A stretch of 64,000 bases of DNA from Pseudomonas mosselii (GCF_003205295.1 NZ_QJRP01000024.1:1-64000), one strand, 5' to 3'; counted from the stretch's first letter, positions 35,482 to 44,999 are shown. The notes: generated by a model not told the origin, from the letters alone. Program-made: numbers and translations.

Positions 35482-36891
35482 TCAGGCTGCCGCCATCTTC
35501 GCGCTCATTTGCCGACGACGATAGGCACTGTCCCGGCTGGCCAGCCACCAGTACAGCGGCGAGGTGATCGCCAGCCCCACCAGCCACGACAGGTCGGCGC
35601 CGTTGATGTGTACGGACACCGGCCCGACATACAGCGGCGTGTTCATGAACGGGATCTGTACCGCGATGCCCACCGCGTAGGCGATCAGCGCCTGGGGGTT
35701 GTAGCGGCCGTAGATGCCGCCGTCGACCTTGAAGATCGAGTCGATGTCGTAGTCGCCCTTGTGGATGACATAGAAGTCGATCAGGTTGATCGCGGTCCAC
35801 GGCACCAGCACCACCAGTAGCACCAGCACCATGTCGACGAAGTGGCCGATGAAGTCCGCCGAGGCGAACACCGCCACCACGCAGCAGGCGGCCAGGACGA
35901 TCAGCGACAGCACGGCGCGGCTCTTGGCGGTGGGGATCCAGCGGTAGGCGAAGGTCTGCACCAGGGTGATGATCGACAGCACCGCGCCGTACAGGTTGAG
36001 GGCGTTGTGGCTGATCACGCTGAGCAGGAACAGCACCAGCATCAGCGGGCCAAGGGTGCCGGTGGCGAGCTTGACCGCGTCCATGGTGTCCATCCCGGCC
36101 GGGATCGCCAGCACCGCGACCGCGCCGAAGATGAACGACAGGCTCGAGCCCAGGGCCGAGCCCAGGTAGGTGGTCCAGAAGGTCGAGGACACCTTGACGT
36201 CGGCCGGCAGGTAGCGCGAGTAGTCCGACACGTAGGGGGCGAAGGCGATCTGCCACAGCGCCGCCAGCGACACGGTGGCCAGCCAGCCGGCCAGGTTGAA
36301 GCCGCCGCGGGTGAGGAAGTCGTCGCTCTGCACATGGCTGAAGATGTAGCCGAAGCCGACCACGATGCCGATGCCCAGCACCCAGGTACCGATGCGGTTG
36401 AGCACATGGATGAAGCGGTAGCCGATGATGCCGATGATGCCCGAGCCCAATGCACCGATGACGATGCCCACCGGCACCGGCACGCTGTCGACCACGCCAT
36501 GCAGCGACTTGCCGGCCAGGACGATGTTGGAGGCGAAGAAGCCGATGTACATCACGCCGGCGATCACCACCACCAGCAGGGCGCCGAGCGAGCCGAACTG
36601 GGCACGGCTCTGGATCATCTGCGGGATGCCCATCTGCGGGCCCTGGGCCGAGTGCAGGGCCATGAGCACGCCGCCGAGCAGATGGCCGACGAGGATCGCG
36701 ACGATGCCCCAGACCAGGTTGAGGTGGAACAACTGCACGCCGAGGGCGCCGGTGACGATGGGCAGCGGCGCGATGTTGCCGCCGAACCACAGTGTGAATA
36801 GATCCCTTACCTTTCCATGGCGGTCTTGCGGCGGCACGTAGCCGATCGTGTGTTTCTCGATGAGGGGTGCCGAATTGGCTGCACTGGTCAT
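35482..36891 (-). CDS. NCS1-family nucleobase/hydantoin-type permease
   Basis: 469 residues from the ATG at 36891, with a GGAG site 7 bases upstream. Twelve membrane helices are predicted. NCS1 features include LFTLWFGGNIAPLPIVTG near residue 31, the APYVSDYSRYLP segment near 217 and WTAINLIDFYVIHKGDYDI near 370. The family imports cytosine, purines, allantoin or hydantoins by cation symport. No catabolic gene adjoins it, so the substrate is open. Confidence 0.85.
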   Translation of the reverse strand: MTSAANSAPLIEKHTIGYVPPQDRHGKVRDLFTLWFGGNIAPLPIVTGALGVQLFHLNLVWGIVAILVGHLLGGVLMALHSAQGPQMGIPQMIQSRAQFGSLGALLVVVIAGVMYIGFFASNIVLAGKSLHGVVDSVPVPVGIVIGALGSGIIGIIGYRFIHVLNRIGTWVLGIGIVVGFGYIFSHVQSDDFLTRGGFNLAGWLATVSLAALWQIAFAPYVSDYSRYLPADVKVSSTFWTTYLGSALGSSLSFIFGAVAVLAIPAGMDTMDAVKLATGTLGPLMLVLFLLSVISHNALNLYGAVLSIITLVQTFAYRWIPTAKSRAVLSLIVLAACCVVAVFASADFIGHFVDMVLVLLVVLVPWTAINLIDFYVIHKGDYDIDSIFKVDGGIYGRYNPQALIAYAVGIAVQIPFMNTPLYVGPVSVHINGADLSWLVGLAITSPLYWWLASRDSAYRRRQMSAKMAAA

Positions 36892-37291
36892 GACTGACTC
36901 CAAGGCAAGGTGGGGCATCGGGGGAGGCCCGGGTGCGTGCCGGCAAGGGGCGACGCGTTCTTGTTGGAGCGATGATGCGGGGCGGGCGGGTATCGAGAAA
37001 TTAGTAAATTTGTGCTCATGAACCTTAAAAAACCTAAGGCTGGCAAAAGGATAAGAGGGGGACGGCAGCAAGGAGGGTGCCAGGTGGCCGGAGGCCTTGG
37101 CGGGCGAGGGCTGGGCAGGATCTTCGGGTTTGTGAGAGGACCGTTCTGGTGCGCGATGCGCGATAACTGGGCGTGTGGCACCGGCTTCGCCGGTGCTCGC
37201 GGGGCAAGCCCGCTCCCACGAGAGGTCCGCTGCAATGAAGGGGCGCAGCGGCTATGCTGTCTAGTGCGGGGGTTCAAAGGGGGATCACTTC
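36892..37291. other. Intergenic region with a half REP
   Basis: About 400 bases between divergent genes. A REP half-site of the CGGGGCAAGCCCGCTCCCAC type lies at about 37177-37221. The stretch 37000-37140 is purine-rich, with no convincing gene, repeat or promoter. Confidence 0.4.
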
Positions 37292-37717
37292 ATGGCGACG
37301 CTGGAGCGGGCCATTGCGATGGCCATCAAGGCCCATGAAGGGCAGTTCGATAAAGGCGGTGCGGCGTACATCCTCCACCCGCTGCGGGTGATGGAGCGGG
37401 TGATCACCCCGGAGCAACGTATCGTCGCGGTGCTGCACGACGTGCTCGAAGACACCCCGCTGACCCTGTCCGACCTCGCCCGCGAAGGTTTCCCGTTGAA
37501 GATCCTCGCCGCACTGCTGGCGCTGAGCCGCCGCGAAGGGGAGAGCTACGAGGCCTTCGTCATCCGCCTGGGTGTCGACCCCCTGGCGCGTCAGGTCAAG
37601 CTCGCCGACCTGGCCGACAACAGCGACCTTTCGCGCATCCCTTGCCCGGGCCCGGCCGACCTCGCCCGGTTGTGCCGTTACCAGCAGGCCAGCGCCTATC
37701 TGCAGACGCTGGCCTGA
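37292..37717 (+). CDS. HD-domain hydrolase (SpoT/MESH1-like)
   Basis: 141 residues, a stand-alone HD domain. The metal and catalytic pattern is visible as ILHPLRV near residue 27 and HDVLEDT near 50, which is the HDxxED signature of (p)ppGpp hydrolases, with a later KLADLADNSD near 105. It may hydrolyse (p)ppGpp or a related nucleotide. It lacks synthetase and regulatory domains. Convergent with endA. Confidence 0.8.
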   Translation: MATLERAIAMAIKAHEGQFDKGGAAYILHPLRVMERVITPEQRIVAVLHDVLEDTPLTLSDLAREGFPLKILAALLALSRREGESYEAFVIRLGVDPLARQVKLADLADNSDLSRIPCPGPADLARLCRYQQASAYLQTLA

Positions 37718-37723
37718 GGGCCC

Positions 37724-38413
37724 TCAGCCGCAGGCCTTGAGGTTGACCGGCCCGACGAACTCGTTGCCACGGCCCATCACGCACGCCACCTGCTGGTTGC
37801 GCTGCAGCTCCCAGGCCTGCGGCGGGTAGGTCTTGTTCCAGGCCTCGAACAGCTGGCGGTCCTGCCTGGACAGCCTCAGGTCGTACTGCTTGCTCATATA
37901 GAAGTAGGTGCGCGCGATCATTCCGCGGATCGACGGGCGCGGCATGACCTTCTTGGCCTTGAAGTCGACCTGGGTCAGGCAGCTGCCGTACTGGCCATGC
38001 TGCTCGGGCAACCAGCCGAAGCTGAAGTTGCTGCGGTCGCCGTTGACCTCGCCGATGCTCGGCACCAGGTTGTGCAGGTCGGCCTCGGCGCGCTGGTAGA
38101 CCTTGTCATGGCGCGTGCAGTTCTTGCGCCCGCCGTCCTGCCAGCACTGGCGCTGGTGGCCGATCTGCCAGGCCGGGACGATGTGCTCCCATTCGATGCG
38201 CGAGGCACGGTTGAGGTTCTTGCGCGGCGCGTAGCCGCAGGAGGCCAGGTCGACCTTGTTGCCCTTGTACTTGCAGCCGCAATAAAACTCCGTGGACTGC
38301 GGCGCGTACAGCTTCCAGGCGACCTTCTTGGCCTCCTGGAAGGTGCGTGGGGCGTCGGCGTGGGCGAGGGGGGCAAGCAGCAGCAAGCAGGCGGCGAAAA
38401 GCGAAACTCTCAT
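37724..38413 (-). CDS. endA: Exported endonuclease I
   Basis: 229 residues with a Sec signal peptide cut near residue 19 (AHA-DAP). The endonuclease I beta-beta-alpha metal region is present (RIEWEHIVPAW near residue 72; DLHNLVPSIGEVNGDRSN near 112), together with several cysteines. It cleaves double-stranded DNA outside the cytoplasm. It lies 6 bases after the DUF1654 gene, so it shares that gene's LexA-type operator. SOS control of a secreted nuclease is an inference from this layout. Confidence 0.9.
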   Translation of the reverse strand: MRVSLFAACLLLLAPLAHADAPRTFQEAKKVAWKLYAPQSTEFYCGCKYKGNKVDLASCGYAPRKNLNRASRIEWEHIVPAWQIGHQRQCWQDGGRKNCTRHDKVYQRAEADLHNLVPSIGEVNGDRSNFSFGWLPEQHGQYGSCLTQVDFKAKKVMPRPSIRGMIARTYFYMSKQYDLRLSRQDRQLFEAWNKTYPPQAWELQRNQQVACVMGRGNEFVGPVNLKACG

Positions 38414-38419
38414 GCGCGG

Positions 38420-38662
38420 TCAGTCTTCCTTCGGCACGGTCCAGAAAATCTGCACGCCGCCATCGTCGCGGTGGGCGAGGGTGACGTTGTCGTTCTCGGC
38501 GATTTCCTCGAGCAAGGTTGCCCAGTCGTCGGGCGACTCGTGCTCCAGGCGGAAGATCAGGGCGGCGCGGCTGCGCTGGGCGGTGGGGCTGTTGATGATC
38601 TTCTGGATGCGCTGACCCAGTAGTTCATAAGGGCTTGGCGACGCGGAGGCGGGTTTGGCCAC
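38420..38662 (-). CDS. DUF1654 protein, probably SOS-regulated
   Basis: 80 residues, with a GTG start at 38662 behind AAGGAA. It matches the DUF1654 family: YELLGQRIQKIINSP near residue 12 and DDWATLLEEIAEND near 45. The family is mostly Pseudomonas- and phage-associated and of unknown function. A LexA-type palindrome overlaps its promoter (38682-38697). It is followed closely by endA. Confidence 0.8.
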   Translation of the reverse strand: MAKPASASPSPYELLGQRIQKIINSPTAQRSRAALIFRLEHESPDDWATLLEEIAENDNVTLAHRDDGGVQIFWTVPKED

Positions 38663-38681
38663 GGGGCTGTTCCTTGTTTTG

Positions 38682-38697
38682 CTGTATGTGCATACAG
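38682..38697 (-). promoter_or_regulatory. LexA box (SOS operator)
   Basis: CTGTATGTGCATACAG is a CTG-N10-CAG palindrome with only its central two bases non-symmetric. On the minus strand it overlaps the TACTGT -10 of a promoter whose TTGCGA -35 lies 17 bases further upstream. The DUF1654 start codon is 20 bases downstream. Confidence 0.82.
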
Positions 38698-38786
38698 TAT
38701 TTCACTGTAAGCCGTTTCGCAACAGCAGGTAGGATGAAAGCCGTATAAGACCGTGGTAGAGGGATTGGTTCCTTGAATATTGGCCC

Positions 38787-38856
38787 TTTCGCGGGTAAGC
38801 CCGCTCCCACAGGTCCAGCACAAATCCTGTGGGAGCGGGTTTACCCGCGAAGAGGC
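38787..38856. repeat. Convergent REP pair (TTTACCCGCGAA subtype)
   Basis: Two opposed copies of GTGGGAGCGGGTTTACCCGC-type REPs around a 14-base spacer, between the divergently oriented ansB end and the DUF1654 promoter. Confidence 0.8.
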
Positions 38857-38893
38857 CGGTGCAGAAAACACACCGGCTAGTTTCAAGCGCCGA

Positions 38894-39982
38894 TCAATAT
38901 TCCCAGAAGATCCGCTGCAGCTCCTTGCTGTCCTGGGTCTTGGTCATCGCGACCATGGCCAGGATCCGCGCCTTCTGCGGGTTCAGGTCGTGGGCCACGA
39001 CCCAGTCGTTCTTGTCGTCAGGCTGTTCGGCGTTGCGCAGCACGAAGCCGCCCTGGTTGACGTGGGACGAACGGATGATCTGCACGCCTTCCTTGCGCAG
39101 CTCCTGCAGCGCCGGCACCACGCGCGACGATACCGAGCCGTTGCCGGTGCCGGCGTGGATGATCGCCTTGGCGCCACCCTGGGCCAGCGCCTTGTAGGCG
39201 GTGTCGGTCACGTTGCCGTAGCCGTAGGCGATGTCCACGGCCGGCAGCTTGCTGATGGTCTTGATGTCGAACTCGGAGTTGACGGTGTGGCGCTTGGCCG
39301 GCAGGCGGAAGAAGTACGACTTGCCTTCCACGACCATGCCCAGCGGGCCCCACTGGCTCTTGAAGGCTTCGGTCTTGATGTTGACCGCCTTGCTTACGTC
39401 GCGACCGGACTGGATCTCGTCGTTCATGGTCACCAGCACGCCCTTGCCGCGGGCGTCCTTGCTGCTGGCCACGGCCACGGCGTTGTACAGGTTGAGCATG
39501 CCGTCGGCGGACATCGCGGTGCCCGGACGCATCGAGCCGACCACGATGATCGGCTTGTCGGTCTTCTCGACCAGGTTGAGGAAGTAGGCGGTCTCTTCCA
39601 GGGTGTCGGTGCCGTGGGTGATGACGATGCCATCGACGTCCTTGCTGTCGGCCAGTTCGGCGACGCGCTTGCCCAGCTTGAGCAGGTCGTCGTTGCCGAT
39701 GCTTTCCGAGGCGACCTGCATCACCTGCTCGCCGCGCACGTTGGCCAGGTCCTTCAGCTCTGGCACGCCGGCGATCAGCTTGTCGATGCCTACCTTGGCC
39801 GCCTGGTAGGTGGCGCTGTTGGCGGCGCTGGCGCCAGCGCCGGCGATGGTGCCGCCGGTGGCGAGGATCACCACGTTGGCGAGTTTCTGTTGTTGCGCGG
39901 CTTCCTTGGCGGAAACGGTGGTCGGCAGTACCAGCAGCAGCGCCAGGGCGCTCGGTGCGAAGGTCTTGATAGCGGTTTTCAT
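38894..39982 (-). CDS. ansB: Periplasmic glutaminase-asparaginase
   Basis: 362 residues from the second of two adjacent ATGs (39982), with a Sec signal peptide cut near residue 25 (VSA-KEA). Type II asparaginase features are clear: ATGGTIAG with nucleophile Thr45, and THGTDTLEET with Thr125 and Asp126. Length and sequence match the Pseudomonas glutaminase-asparaginase (PGA), which hydrolyses both Gln and Asn in the periplasm. Monocistronic. Confidence 0.93.
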   Translation of the reverse strand: MKTAIKTFAPSALALLLVLPTTVSAKEAAQQQKLANVVILATGGTIAGAGASAANSATYQAAKVGIDKLIAGVPELKDLANVRGEQVMQVASESIGNDDLLKLGKRVAELADSKDVDGIVITHGTDTLEETAYFLNLVEKTDKPIIVVGSMRPGTAMSADGMLNLYNAVAVASSKDARGKGVLVTMNDEIQSGRDVSKAVNIKTEAFKSQWGPLGMVVEGKSYFFRLPAKRHTVNSEFDIKTISKLPAVDIAYGYGNVTDTAYKALAQGGAKAIIHAGTGNGSVSSRVVPALQELRKEGVQIIRSSHVNQGGFVLRNAEQPDDKNDWVVAHDLNPQKARILAMVAMTKTQDSKELQRIFWEY

Positions 39983-40238
39983 CATTTCTGCTTCTCTCTT
40001 CCTGGAGGAGATGTGCGTTATGTCGCACTGGGGTAAAGGCAGATTTCGTACCAGCAACTACCGTTCGTCGTATTTCATCTTGAAACCCCTGTTTTGACTG
40101 GGGGTACCCGACGCGACCACAGGGTCATAGGTGGGGCGAGTGTTCGGCTGACCGAATTTTTGCAGGAAAGGTGTTCGGTTTTTCGGACGAATTGCGGATA
40201 ATCCGACGCGCGTGGCTGTGGCTGCCTACGCAATGGAT
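39983..40238. other. Divergent spacer between ansB and the ribose operon
   Basis: Region upstream of both ansB and rbsB. The rbs promoter and operator lie at its right end. No sure ansB promoter was identified. Confidence 0.4.
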
Positions 40239-40267
40239 TTGACAAAACTGGCGCCTGTTTCCATAGT
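40239..40267 (+). promoter_or_regulatory. Sigma-70 promoter of the ribose operon
   Basis: TTGACA (40239-40244) and CATAGT (40262-40267) are separated by 17 bases. An operator lies immediately downstream. Confidence 0.72.
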
Positions 40268-40274
40268 TGCTTAC

Positions 40275-40288
40275 CGCAAACGTTTGCG
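40275..40288. promoter_or_regulatory. LacI-family (RbsR) operator
   Basis: CGCAAACGTTTGCG is a perfect 14-base palindrome of the LacI/GalR/RbsR type, placed just after the -10 box where repressor binding would block initiation. The operon's own rbsR gene is the likely source of the repressor. Confidence 0.82.
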
Positions 40289-40323
40289 ATCCGATAAAAA
40301 CCACAAGATTCGGAGTCATTTCC

Positions 40324-41268
40324 ATGAAACTGCCGTTCCCCGGCCGTCCGCTGGCCCTCGCCATTTTCTCCTCGCTGATCTTCTCCCTGTCCACTGCCCA
40401 CGCCGAAGAAGCGCCCAAGGTCGCCCTGGTGATGAAGTCCCTTGCCAATGAGTTCTTCCGCACCATGGAAGACGGCGCCAAGGCCTACCAGAAAGAGCAC
40501 CCGAACGATTTCACCCTGGTGGCCAACGGCATCAAGGACGAGACCGACACCGGCAACCAGATCCGCATCGTCGAGCAGATGATCGCCACCGGCGCCAAGG
40601 CCCTGGTCATCGCCCCGGCCGACTCCAAGGCGCTGGTGCCGGTGATCAAGAAGGCCATGGACGCCGGCATCACCGTGATCAACATCGACAACCGCCTCGA
40701 CCCCGCGGTGCTCAAGAGCAAGAACATCAGCGTGCCGTTCGTGGGCCCGGACAACCGCAAGGGCGCGCGTGAGGTCGGTGACTACCTGGCCAGGAAGCTC
40801 AAGGCCGGTGACCAGGTCGGCATCATCGAAGGCGTGCCGACCACCACCAACGCCCAGCAGCGCACCGCCGGCTTCAAGGACGCCATGGAAGCCGCGCAGA
40901 TGAAGATCGTCTCGGTGCAATCGGGCAACTGGGAGATCGACAAGGGCAACGCCGTGGCCGCCTCGATGCTCAACGAATACCCCGATCTGAAGGCGCTGCT
41001 GGCCGGCAACGACAGCATGGCCCTGGGCGCCGTCTCGGCCGTGCGTGCCGCCGGCAAGACCGGCCAGGTGCAGGTGGTCGGCTACGACAACATCAACGCC
41101 ATCAAGCCGATGCTCAAGGATGGTCGCGTGCTCGCCACCCTCGACCAGGCGGCCAGCCAGCAGGCGGTGTTCGGTATCCAGGCGGCATTGAAGATGCTCA
41201 AGGGCGAGCAGCCGGGCGTGGATGCCGACAATGTCATCCAGACGCCGGTCGAGCTGATCACCCAGTAA
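40324..41268 (+). CDS. rbsB: Ribose ABC transporter substrate-binding protein
   Basis: 314 residues, starting at the ATG at 40324, with a Sec signal peptide cut near residue 27 (AHA-EEA). Type I periplasmic sugar-binding features are clear: VALVMKSLANEFFRTM at the mature start, the KALVIAPADSKALVP segment near 97, and NIDNRLD near 121. It delivers ribose to RbsAC. First gene of the rbsBACRKD operon, behind a LacI-type operator. Confidence 0.92.
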   Translation: MKLPFPGRPLALAIFSSLIFSLSTAHAEEAPKVALVMKSLANEFFRTMEDGAKAYQKEHPNDFTLVANGIKDETDTGNQIRIVEQMIATGAKALVIAPADSKALVPVIKKAMDAGITVINIDNRLDPAVLKSKNISVPFVGPDNRKGAREVGDYLARKLKAGDQVGIIEGVPTTTNAQQRTAGFKDAMEAAQMKIVSVQSGNWEIDKGNAVAASMLNEYPDLKALLAGNDSMALGAVSAVRAAGKTGQVQVVGYDNINAIKPMLKDGRVLATLDQAASQQAVFGIQAALKMLKGEQPGVDADNVIQTPVELITQ

Positions 41269-41286
41269 TTGCCTGGCGATGCGCAG

Positions 41287-41380
41287 GCCCTGTGGGAGCG
41301 GGTTTACCCGCGAAGAAGACCACGCGATGGATGGCACCGGCTGCGCCGGTGTTCGCGGGTAAACCCGCTCCCACAGGGGC
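41287..41380. repeat. REP pair between rbsB and rbsA
   Basis: Opposed GTGGGAGCGGGTTTACCCGCGAA copies. In this position they would stabilise the 3' end of the rbsB message and allow more binding protein than ATPase, as for malE-type REPs. Confidence 0.82.
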
Positions 41381-41420
41381 AGTCGTTGAATCAAGAAGTC
41401 GTGGTTTTTCTAGGAGAACA

Positions 41421-42980
41421 ATGGCCATGTCAGTACCGGCCAATGAAACCGTGCTAGCCGTCAGCGGCCTGGGCAAGACCTACGCCCAGCCCGTGCTCGG
41501 CGACGTCACCCTCGAGCTGCGCGGCGGCGAGGTGCTGGCCCTGACCGGCGAGAACGGCGCGGGCAAGTCGACCCTGTCCAAGCTGATCAGCGGCCTGGAG
41601 ATCCCCACTACCGGGCAGATGGTCTATCGCGGCCAGCCCTACAGCCCCGGCAACCGCGCCGAGGCCGAGCGCCTCGGCGTGCGCATGGTCATGCAGGAGC
41701 TCAACCTGCTGCCCACCCTGACCGTGGCCGAGAACCTGTTCCTTGACAACCTGCCCAGCCGCCTCGGCTGGGTCAACCAGAAGCGCCTGCGCCAGCTGGC
41801 CAGCGCGGCCATGGCCCAGGTCGGCCTCGACGCCATCGATCCGGATACCCCCGTGGGTGAGCTGGGCATCGGCCATCAGCAGATGGTCGAGATCGCCCGC
41901 AACCTTATCGGCGACTGCCATGTGCTGATCTTCGACGAACCCACGGCCATGCTCACCGCCCGCGAGGTGGAGCTGCTGTTCACCCAGATCGAGCGCCTGC
42001 GCCAGCGCGGCGTGGCCATCGTCTATATTTCCCACCGCCTTGAAGAGCTGCAGCGCGTGGCCCAGCGCATCGCCGTGCTGCGCGACGGCAAGCTGGTGTG
42101 CGCCGAGCCGATCCAGCGCTACAACAGCGAGCAACTGGTCAACCTGATGGTCGGCCGCGAGCTGGGCGAGCATATCGACCTCGGCCAGCGCAGCATCGGC
42201 GCGCCGCTGCTCAAGGTCGACAAGCTCAGCCGCGGCGACAAGGTGCGCGAGGTGTCGTTCGAGGTCAGGGCAGGGGAGATCTTCGGCATCTCCGGCCTGA
42301 TCGGCGCCGGGCGCACCGAGCTGCTGCGCCTGATCTACGGCGCCGACCGCGCCGACAGCGGCCAGGTCGCCCTCGGCCAGCCGCCGCTGCCGCTGAACAT
42401 CGATTCGCCCAAGGCCGCGGTCAAGGCCGGCATCGCCCTGATCACCGAGGACCGCAAGGGTGAAGGCCTGCTGTTGAGCCAGTCGATCAGCGCCAACATT
42501 GCCCTGGGCAACCTCGGCGCCGTGTCCCGCGCCGGCGTGCTCGACCGCGACGCCGAGCGCGCGCTGGCCGAGCGCCAGATCGGCGCCATGCGCATCCGCA
42601 GCGCCAGCCCCGCCCAGGCCGTGGGCGAGCTGTCCGGCGGCAACCAGCAGAAGGTGGTGATCGGCCGCTGGCTGGAGCGCGACTGCCAGGTGCTGCTGTT
42701 CGACGAGCCCACCCGCGGTATCGACGTCGGCGCCAAGTTCGACATCTATGGCCTGCTCGCCGAGCTCGCCCGCCAGGGCAAGGCCATTGTCGTAGTGTCC
42801 AGCGACCTGCGTGAGCTGATGCTGATCTGCGACCGCATCGCCGTGCTCAGCGCCGGTCGCCTGATCGACACCTTCGACCGCGATCATTGGACCCAGGACC
42901 AACTGCTTGCCGCCGCCTTCGCCGGCTACCAGAAACGTGATGCCCTGCTGCATGACGCAGCCCCCAGGATGGACGCATGA
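41421..42980 (+). CDS. rbsA: Ribose ABC transporter ATPase
   Basis: 519 residues from the ATG at 41421; a second in-frame ATG at 41427 also fits the AGGAG site at 41412-41416. It has two ATPase domains. The first has Walker A GENGAGKST near residue 41; the second has signature LSGGNQQKV near 407 and the typical DEPTRGIDVG near 430. The sugar importer class is clear from the degenerate second Walker A. It overlaps rbsC by 4 bases. Confidence 0.92.
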   Translation: MAMSVPANETVLAVSGLGKTYAQPVLGDVTLELRGGEVLALTGENGAGKSTLSKLISGLEIPTTGQMVYRGQPYSPGNRAEAERLGVRMVMQELNLLPTLTVAENLFLDNLPSRLGWVNQKRLRQLASAAMAQVGLDAIDPDTPVGELGIGHQQMVEIARNLIGDCHVLIFDEPTAMLTAREVELLFTQIERLRQRGVAIVYISHRLEELQRVAQRIAVLRDGKLVCAEPIQRYNSEQLVNLMVGRELGEHIDLGQRSIGAPLLKVDKLSRGDKVREVSFEVRAGEIFGISGLIGAGRTELLRLIYGADRADSGQVALGQPPLPLNIDSPKAAVKAGIALITEDRKGEGLLLSQSISANIALGNLGAVSRAGVLDRDAERALAERQIGAMRIRSASPAQAVGELSGGNQQKVVIGRWLERDCQVLLFDEPTRGIDVGAKFDIYGLLAELARQGKAIVVVSSDLRELMLICDRIAVLSAGRLIDTFDRDHWTQDQLLAAAFAGYQKRDALLHDAAPRMDA

Positions 42981-43969
42981 AAACCACAACAAACACCTCG
43001 GGCAGCGCGCCCGTGCGCCGCAGCGGCACCTATTTCGGCCTGGGCACCTACCTGGGCCTGGCCGGCGCCTTGCTGGCGATGATCGTGCTGTTCTCGATGC
43101 TGAGCAGCCACTTCCTGTCCTACGCCACCTTCAGCACCCTGGCCAACCAGATCCCCGACCTGATGGTGCTGGCGGTGGGCATGACCTTCATCCTGATCAT
43201 CGGCGGCATCGACCTGTCGGTGGGCTCGGTGCTGGCCCTGGCCGCCTCGACGGTCAGCGTGGCGATCCTCGGCTGGGGCTGGAGCGTGCTGCCCGCCGCG
43301 CTGCTGGGCATGGCCGTGGCGGCGCTGGCCGGCACCGTCACCGGCAGCATCACCGTGGCCTGGCGCATCCCCTCGTTCATCGTCTCGCTGGGCGTGCTGG
43401 AGATGGCCCGTGGCCTGGCCTACCAGTTCACCGACTCGCGCACCGCCTACATTGGCGATGCCTTCGCCTGGTTCTCCAACCCCATCGCCTTTGGCATCTC
43501 GCCGGCCTTCATCATTGCCTTGCTGGTGATCGTCGCCGCCCAGCTGGTGCTGACCCGCACCGTGTTCGGTCGCTACCTGATCGGCATCGGCACCAACGAA
43601 GAGGCCGTGCGCCTGGCTGGCATCGACCCGCGCCCGTACAAGATCCTGGTGTTCGCCCTGATGGGCGTGCTCGCCGGCCTCGCCGCGCTGTTCCAGATCT
43701 CGCGCCTGGAAGCCGCCGACCCCAACGCCGGCTCCGGCCTCGAGCTGCAGGTGATTGCCGCCGTGGTGATCGGCGGCACCAGCCTGATGGGCGGGCGCGG
43801 CTCGGTCATCAGCACCTTCTTCGGCGTGCTGATCATCTCGGTGCTGGCCGCAGGCCTGGCCCAGATCGGCGCTTCGGAGCCGACCAAACGCATCATCACC
43901 GGGGCGGTCATCGTCATCGCCGTGGTACTCGACACTTACCGCAGCCGGCGCGCGAACCGGCGGAACTGA
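42977..43969 (+). CDS. rbsC: Ribose ABC transporter permease
   Basis: 330 residues, a polytopic membrane protein of the RbsC/AraH family. Visible are the conserved IIGGIDLSVGSVLAL stretch near residue 73 and IGGTSLMGGRGSV near 265. It forms the channel for ribose with RbsA. Its start overlaps the rbsA stop (ATGA). Confidence 0.92.
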   Translation: MKTTTNTSGSAPVRRSGTYFGLGTYLGLAGALLAMIVLFSMLSSHFLSYATFSTLANQIPDLMVLAVGMTFILIIGGIDLSVGSVLALAASTVSVAILGWGWSVLPAALLGMAVAALAGTVTGSITVAWRIPSFIVSLGVLEMARGLAYQFTDSRTAYIGDAFAWFSNPIAFGISPAFIIALLVIVAAQLVLTRTVFGRYLIGIGTNEEAVRLAGIDPRPYKILVFALMGVLAGLAALFQISRLEAADPNAGSGLELQVIAAVVIGGTSLMGGRGSVISTFFGVLIISVLAAGLAQIGASEPTKRIITGAVIVIAVVLDTYRSRRANRRN

Positions 43970-43973
43970 AACC

Positions 43974-44999
43974 ATGGCAACCATCAAAGACGTCGCGGCA
44001 CTGGCGGGGATTTCCTACACCACCGTGTCCCATGTACTGAACAAGACCCGACCGGTCAGCGAGCACGTGCGCCTGAAGGTCGAGGCGGCGATCGCCGAGC
44101 TCGACTACGTGCCCAGCGCCGTGGCCCGCTCGCTCAAGGCGCGCAGCACCGCCACCATCGGCCTGTTGGTGCCCAACAGCGTCAACCCGTACTTCGCCGA
44201 GTTGGCCCGGGGTATCGAGGATGCCTGCGAGCGCAACGGTTACTGCGTGATCCTGTGCAACTCCGACGACAACCCGCAGAAGCAGCGCAGCTACCTGCGC
44301 GTGCTGTTGGAAAAGCGCATCGACGGGCTGATCGTCGCCTCGGTGGGCGAGGATCAGGACCTGCTCGACAGCCTCGGCGGCGTGCGTACGCCGATGGTCA
44401 TCGTCGACCGCGCCCTGGACGGCGTCGAGGCCGACCTGGTGCGCATCGATCACGAGCAGGGCGCCTACCTGGCCACCCGCCATCTGCTGGAGCTGGGCCA
44501 CCGCGAGATCGCCACCATCGGCGGCCCGGTGGATACCGGTGTCAGCCAGCTGCGCCTGGCCGGTTTCCGCCGGGCGATGGCCGAGGCCGATGTGCGCATC
44601 GCCCCCGGCCATGTGCTGCACAGCGACTTCACCAGCCCCGGAGGGCATGCCGCCGCGGCGCGCCTGCTCGACGGCGAGCGACCCACGGCAATCTTCGCCG
44701 GCAACGACATGATCGGCTTCGGCGTGTTGCGCGCCGCCGCCGAGCGCAATATCGACGTACCTGGCGAGCTGTCGGTGATCGGCTTCGACGACATCGAGCT
44801 GAGCCGCTACGTGTACCCGGCGCTGACCACCGTCGGCCAGTCGATCCGCGAGCTGGGCGAGAGCGCCGCCGGCCTGCTGCTGTCGCGTATCGTCACGCCG
44901 CAGCGCAATGGCGCCGCCGAGCAGCGCATCGTCGCCCCGCGCATCGTCTTGCGTGAATCCACCGGGCCGCGCCCGGACCTGTTCAACGATTACCGTTAA
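43974..44999 (+). CDS. rbsR: LacI-family ribose operon repressor
   Basis: 341 residues with an N-terminal LacI helix-turn-helix (TIKDVAALAGISYTTVSHVLN) and hinge helix, then a sugar-binding domain. It lies inside the operon, 4 bases after rbsC, so it is autoregulated through the operator at 40275-40288. The inducer is expected to be ribose. Confidence 0.9.
   Translation: MATIKDVAALAGISYTTVSHVLNKTRPVSEHVRLKVEAAIAELDYVPSAVARSLKARSTATIGLLVPNSVNPYFAELARGIEDACERNGYCVILCNSDDNPQKQRSYLRVLLEKRIDGLIVASVGEDQDLLDSLGGVRTPMVIVDRALDGVEADLVRIDHEQGAYLATRHLLELGHREIATIGGPVDTGVSQLRLAGFRRAMAEADVRIAPGHVLHSDFTSPGGHAAAARLLDGERPTAIFAGNDMIGFGVLRAAAERNIDVPGELSVIGFDDIELSRYVYPALTTVGQSIRELGESAAGLLLSRIVTPQRNGAAEQRIVAPRIVLRESTGPRPDLFNDYR

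Noticed and set aside
38559..38886. Minus-strand frame across the DUF1654 upstream region
   Set aside because: It runs through a REP pair and the promoter/LexA box and has no ribosome site or family features.
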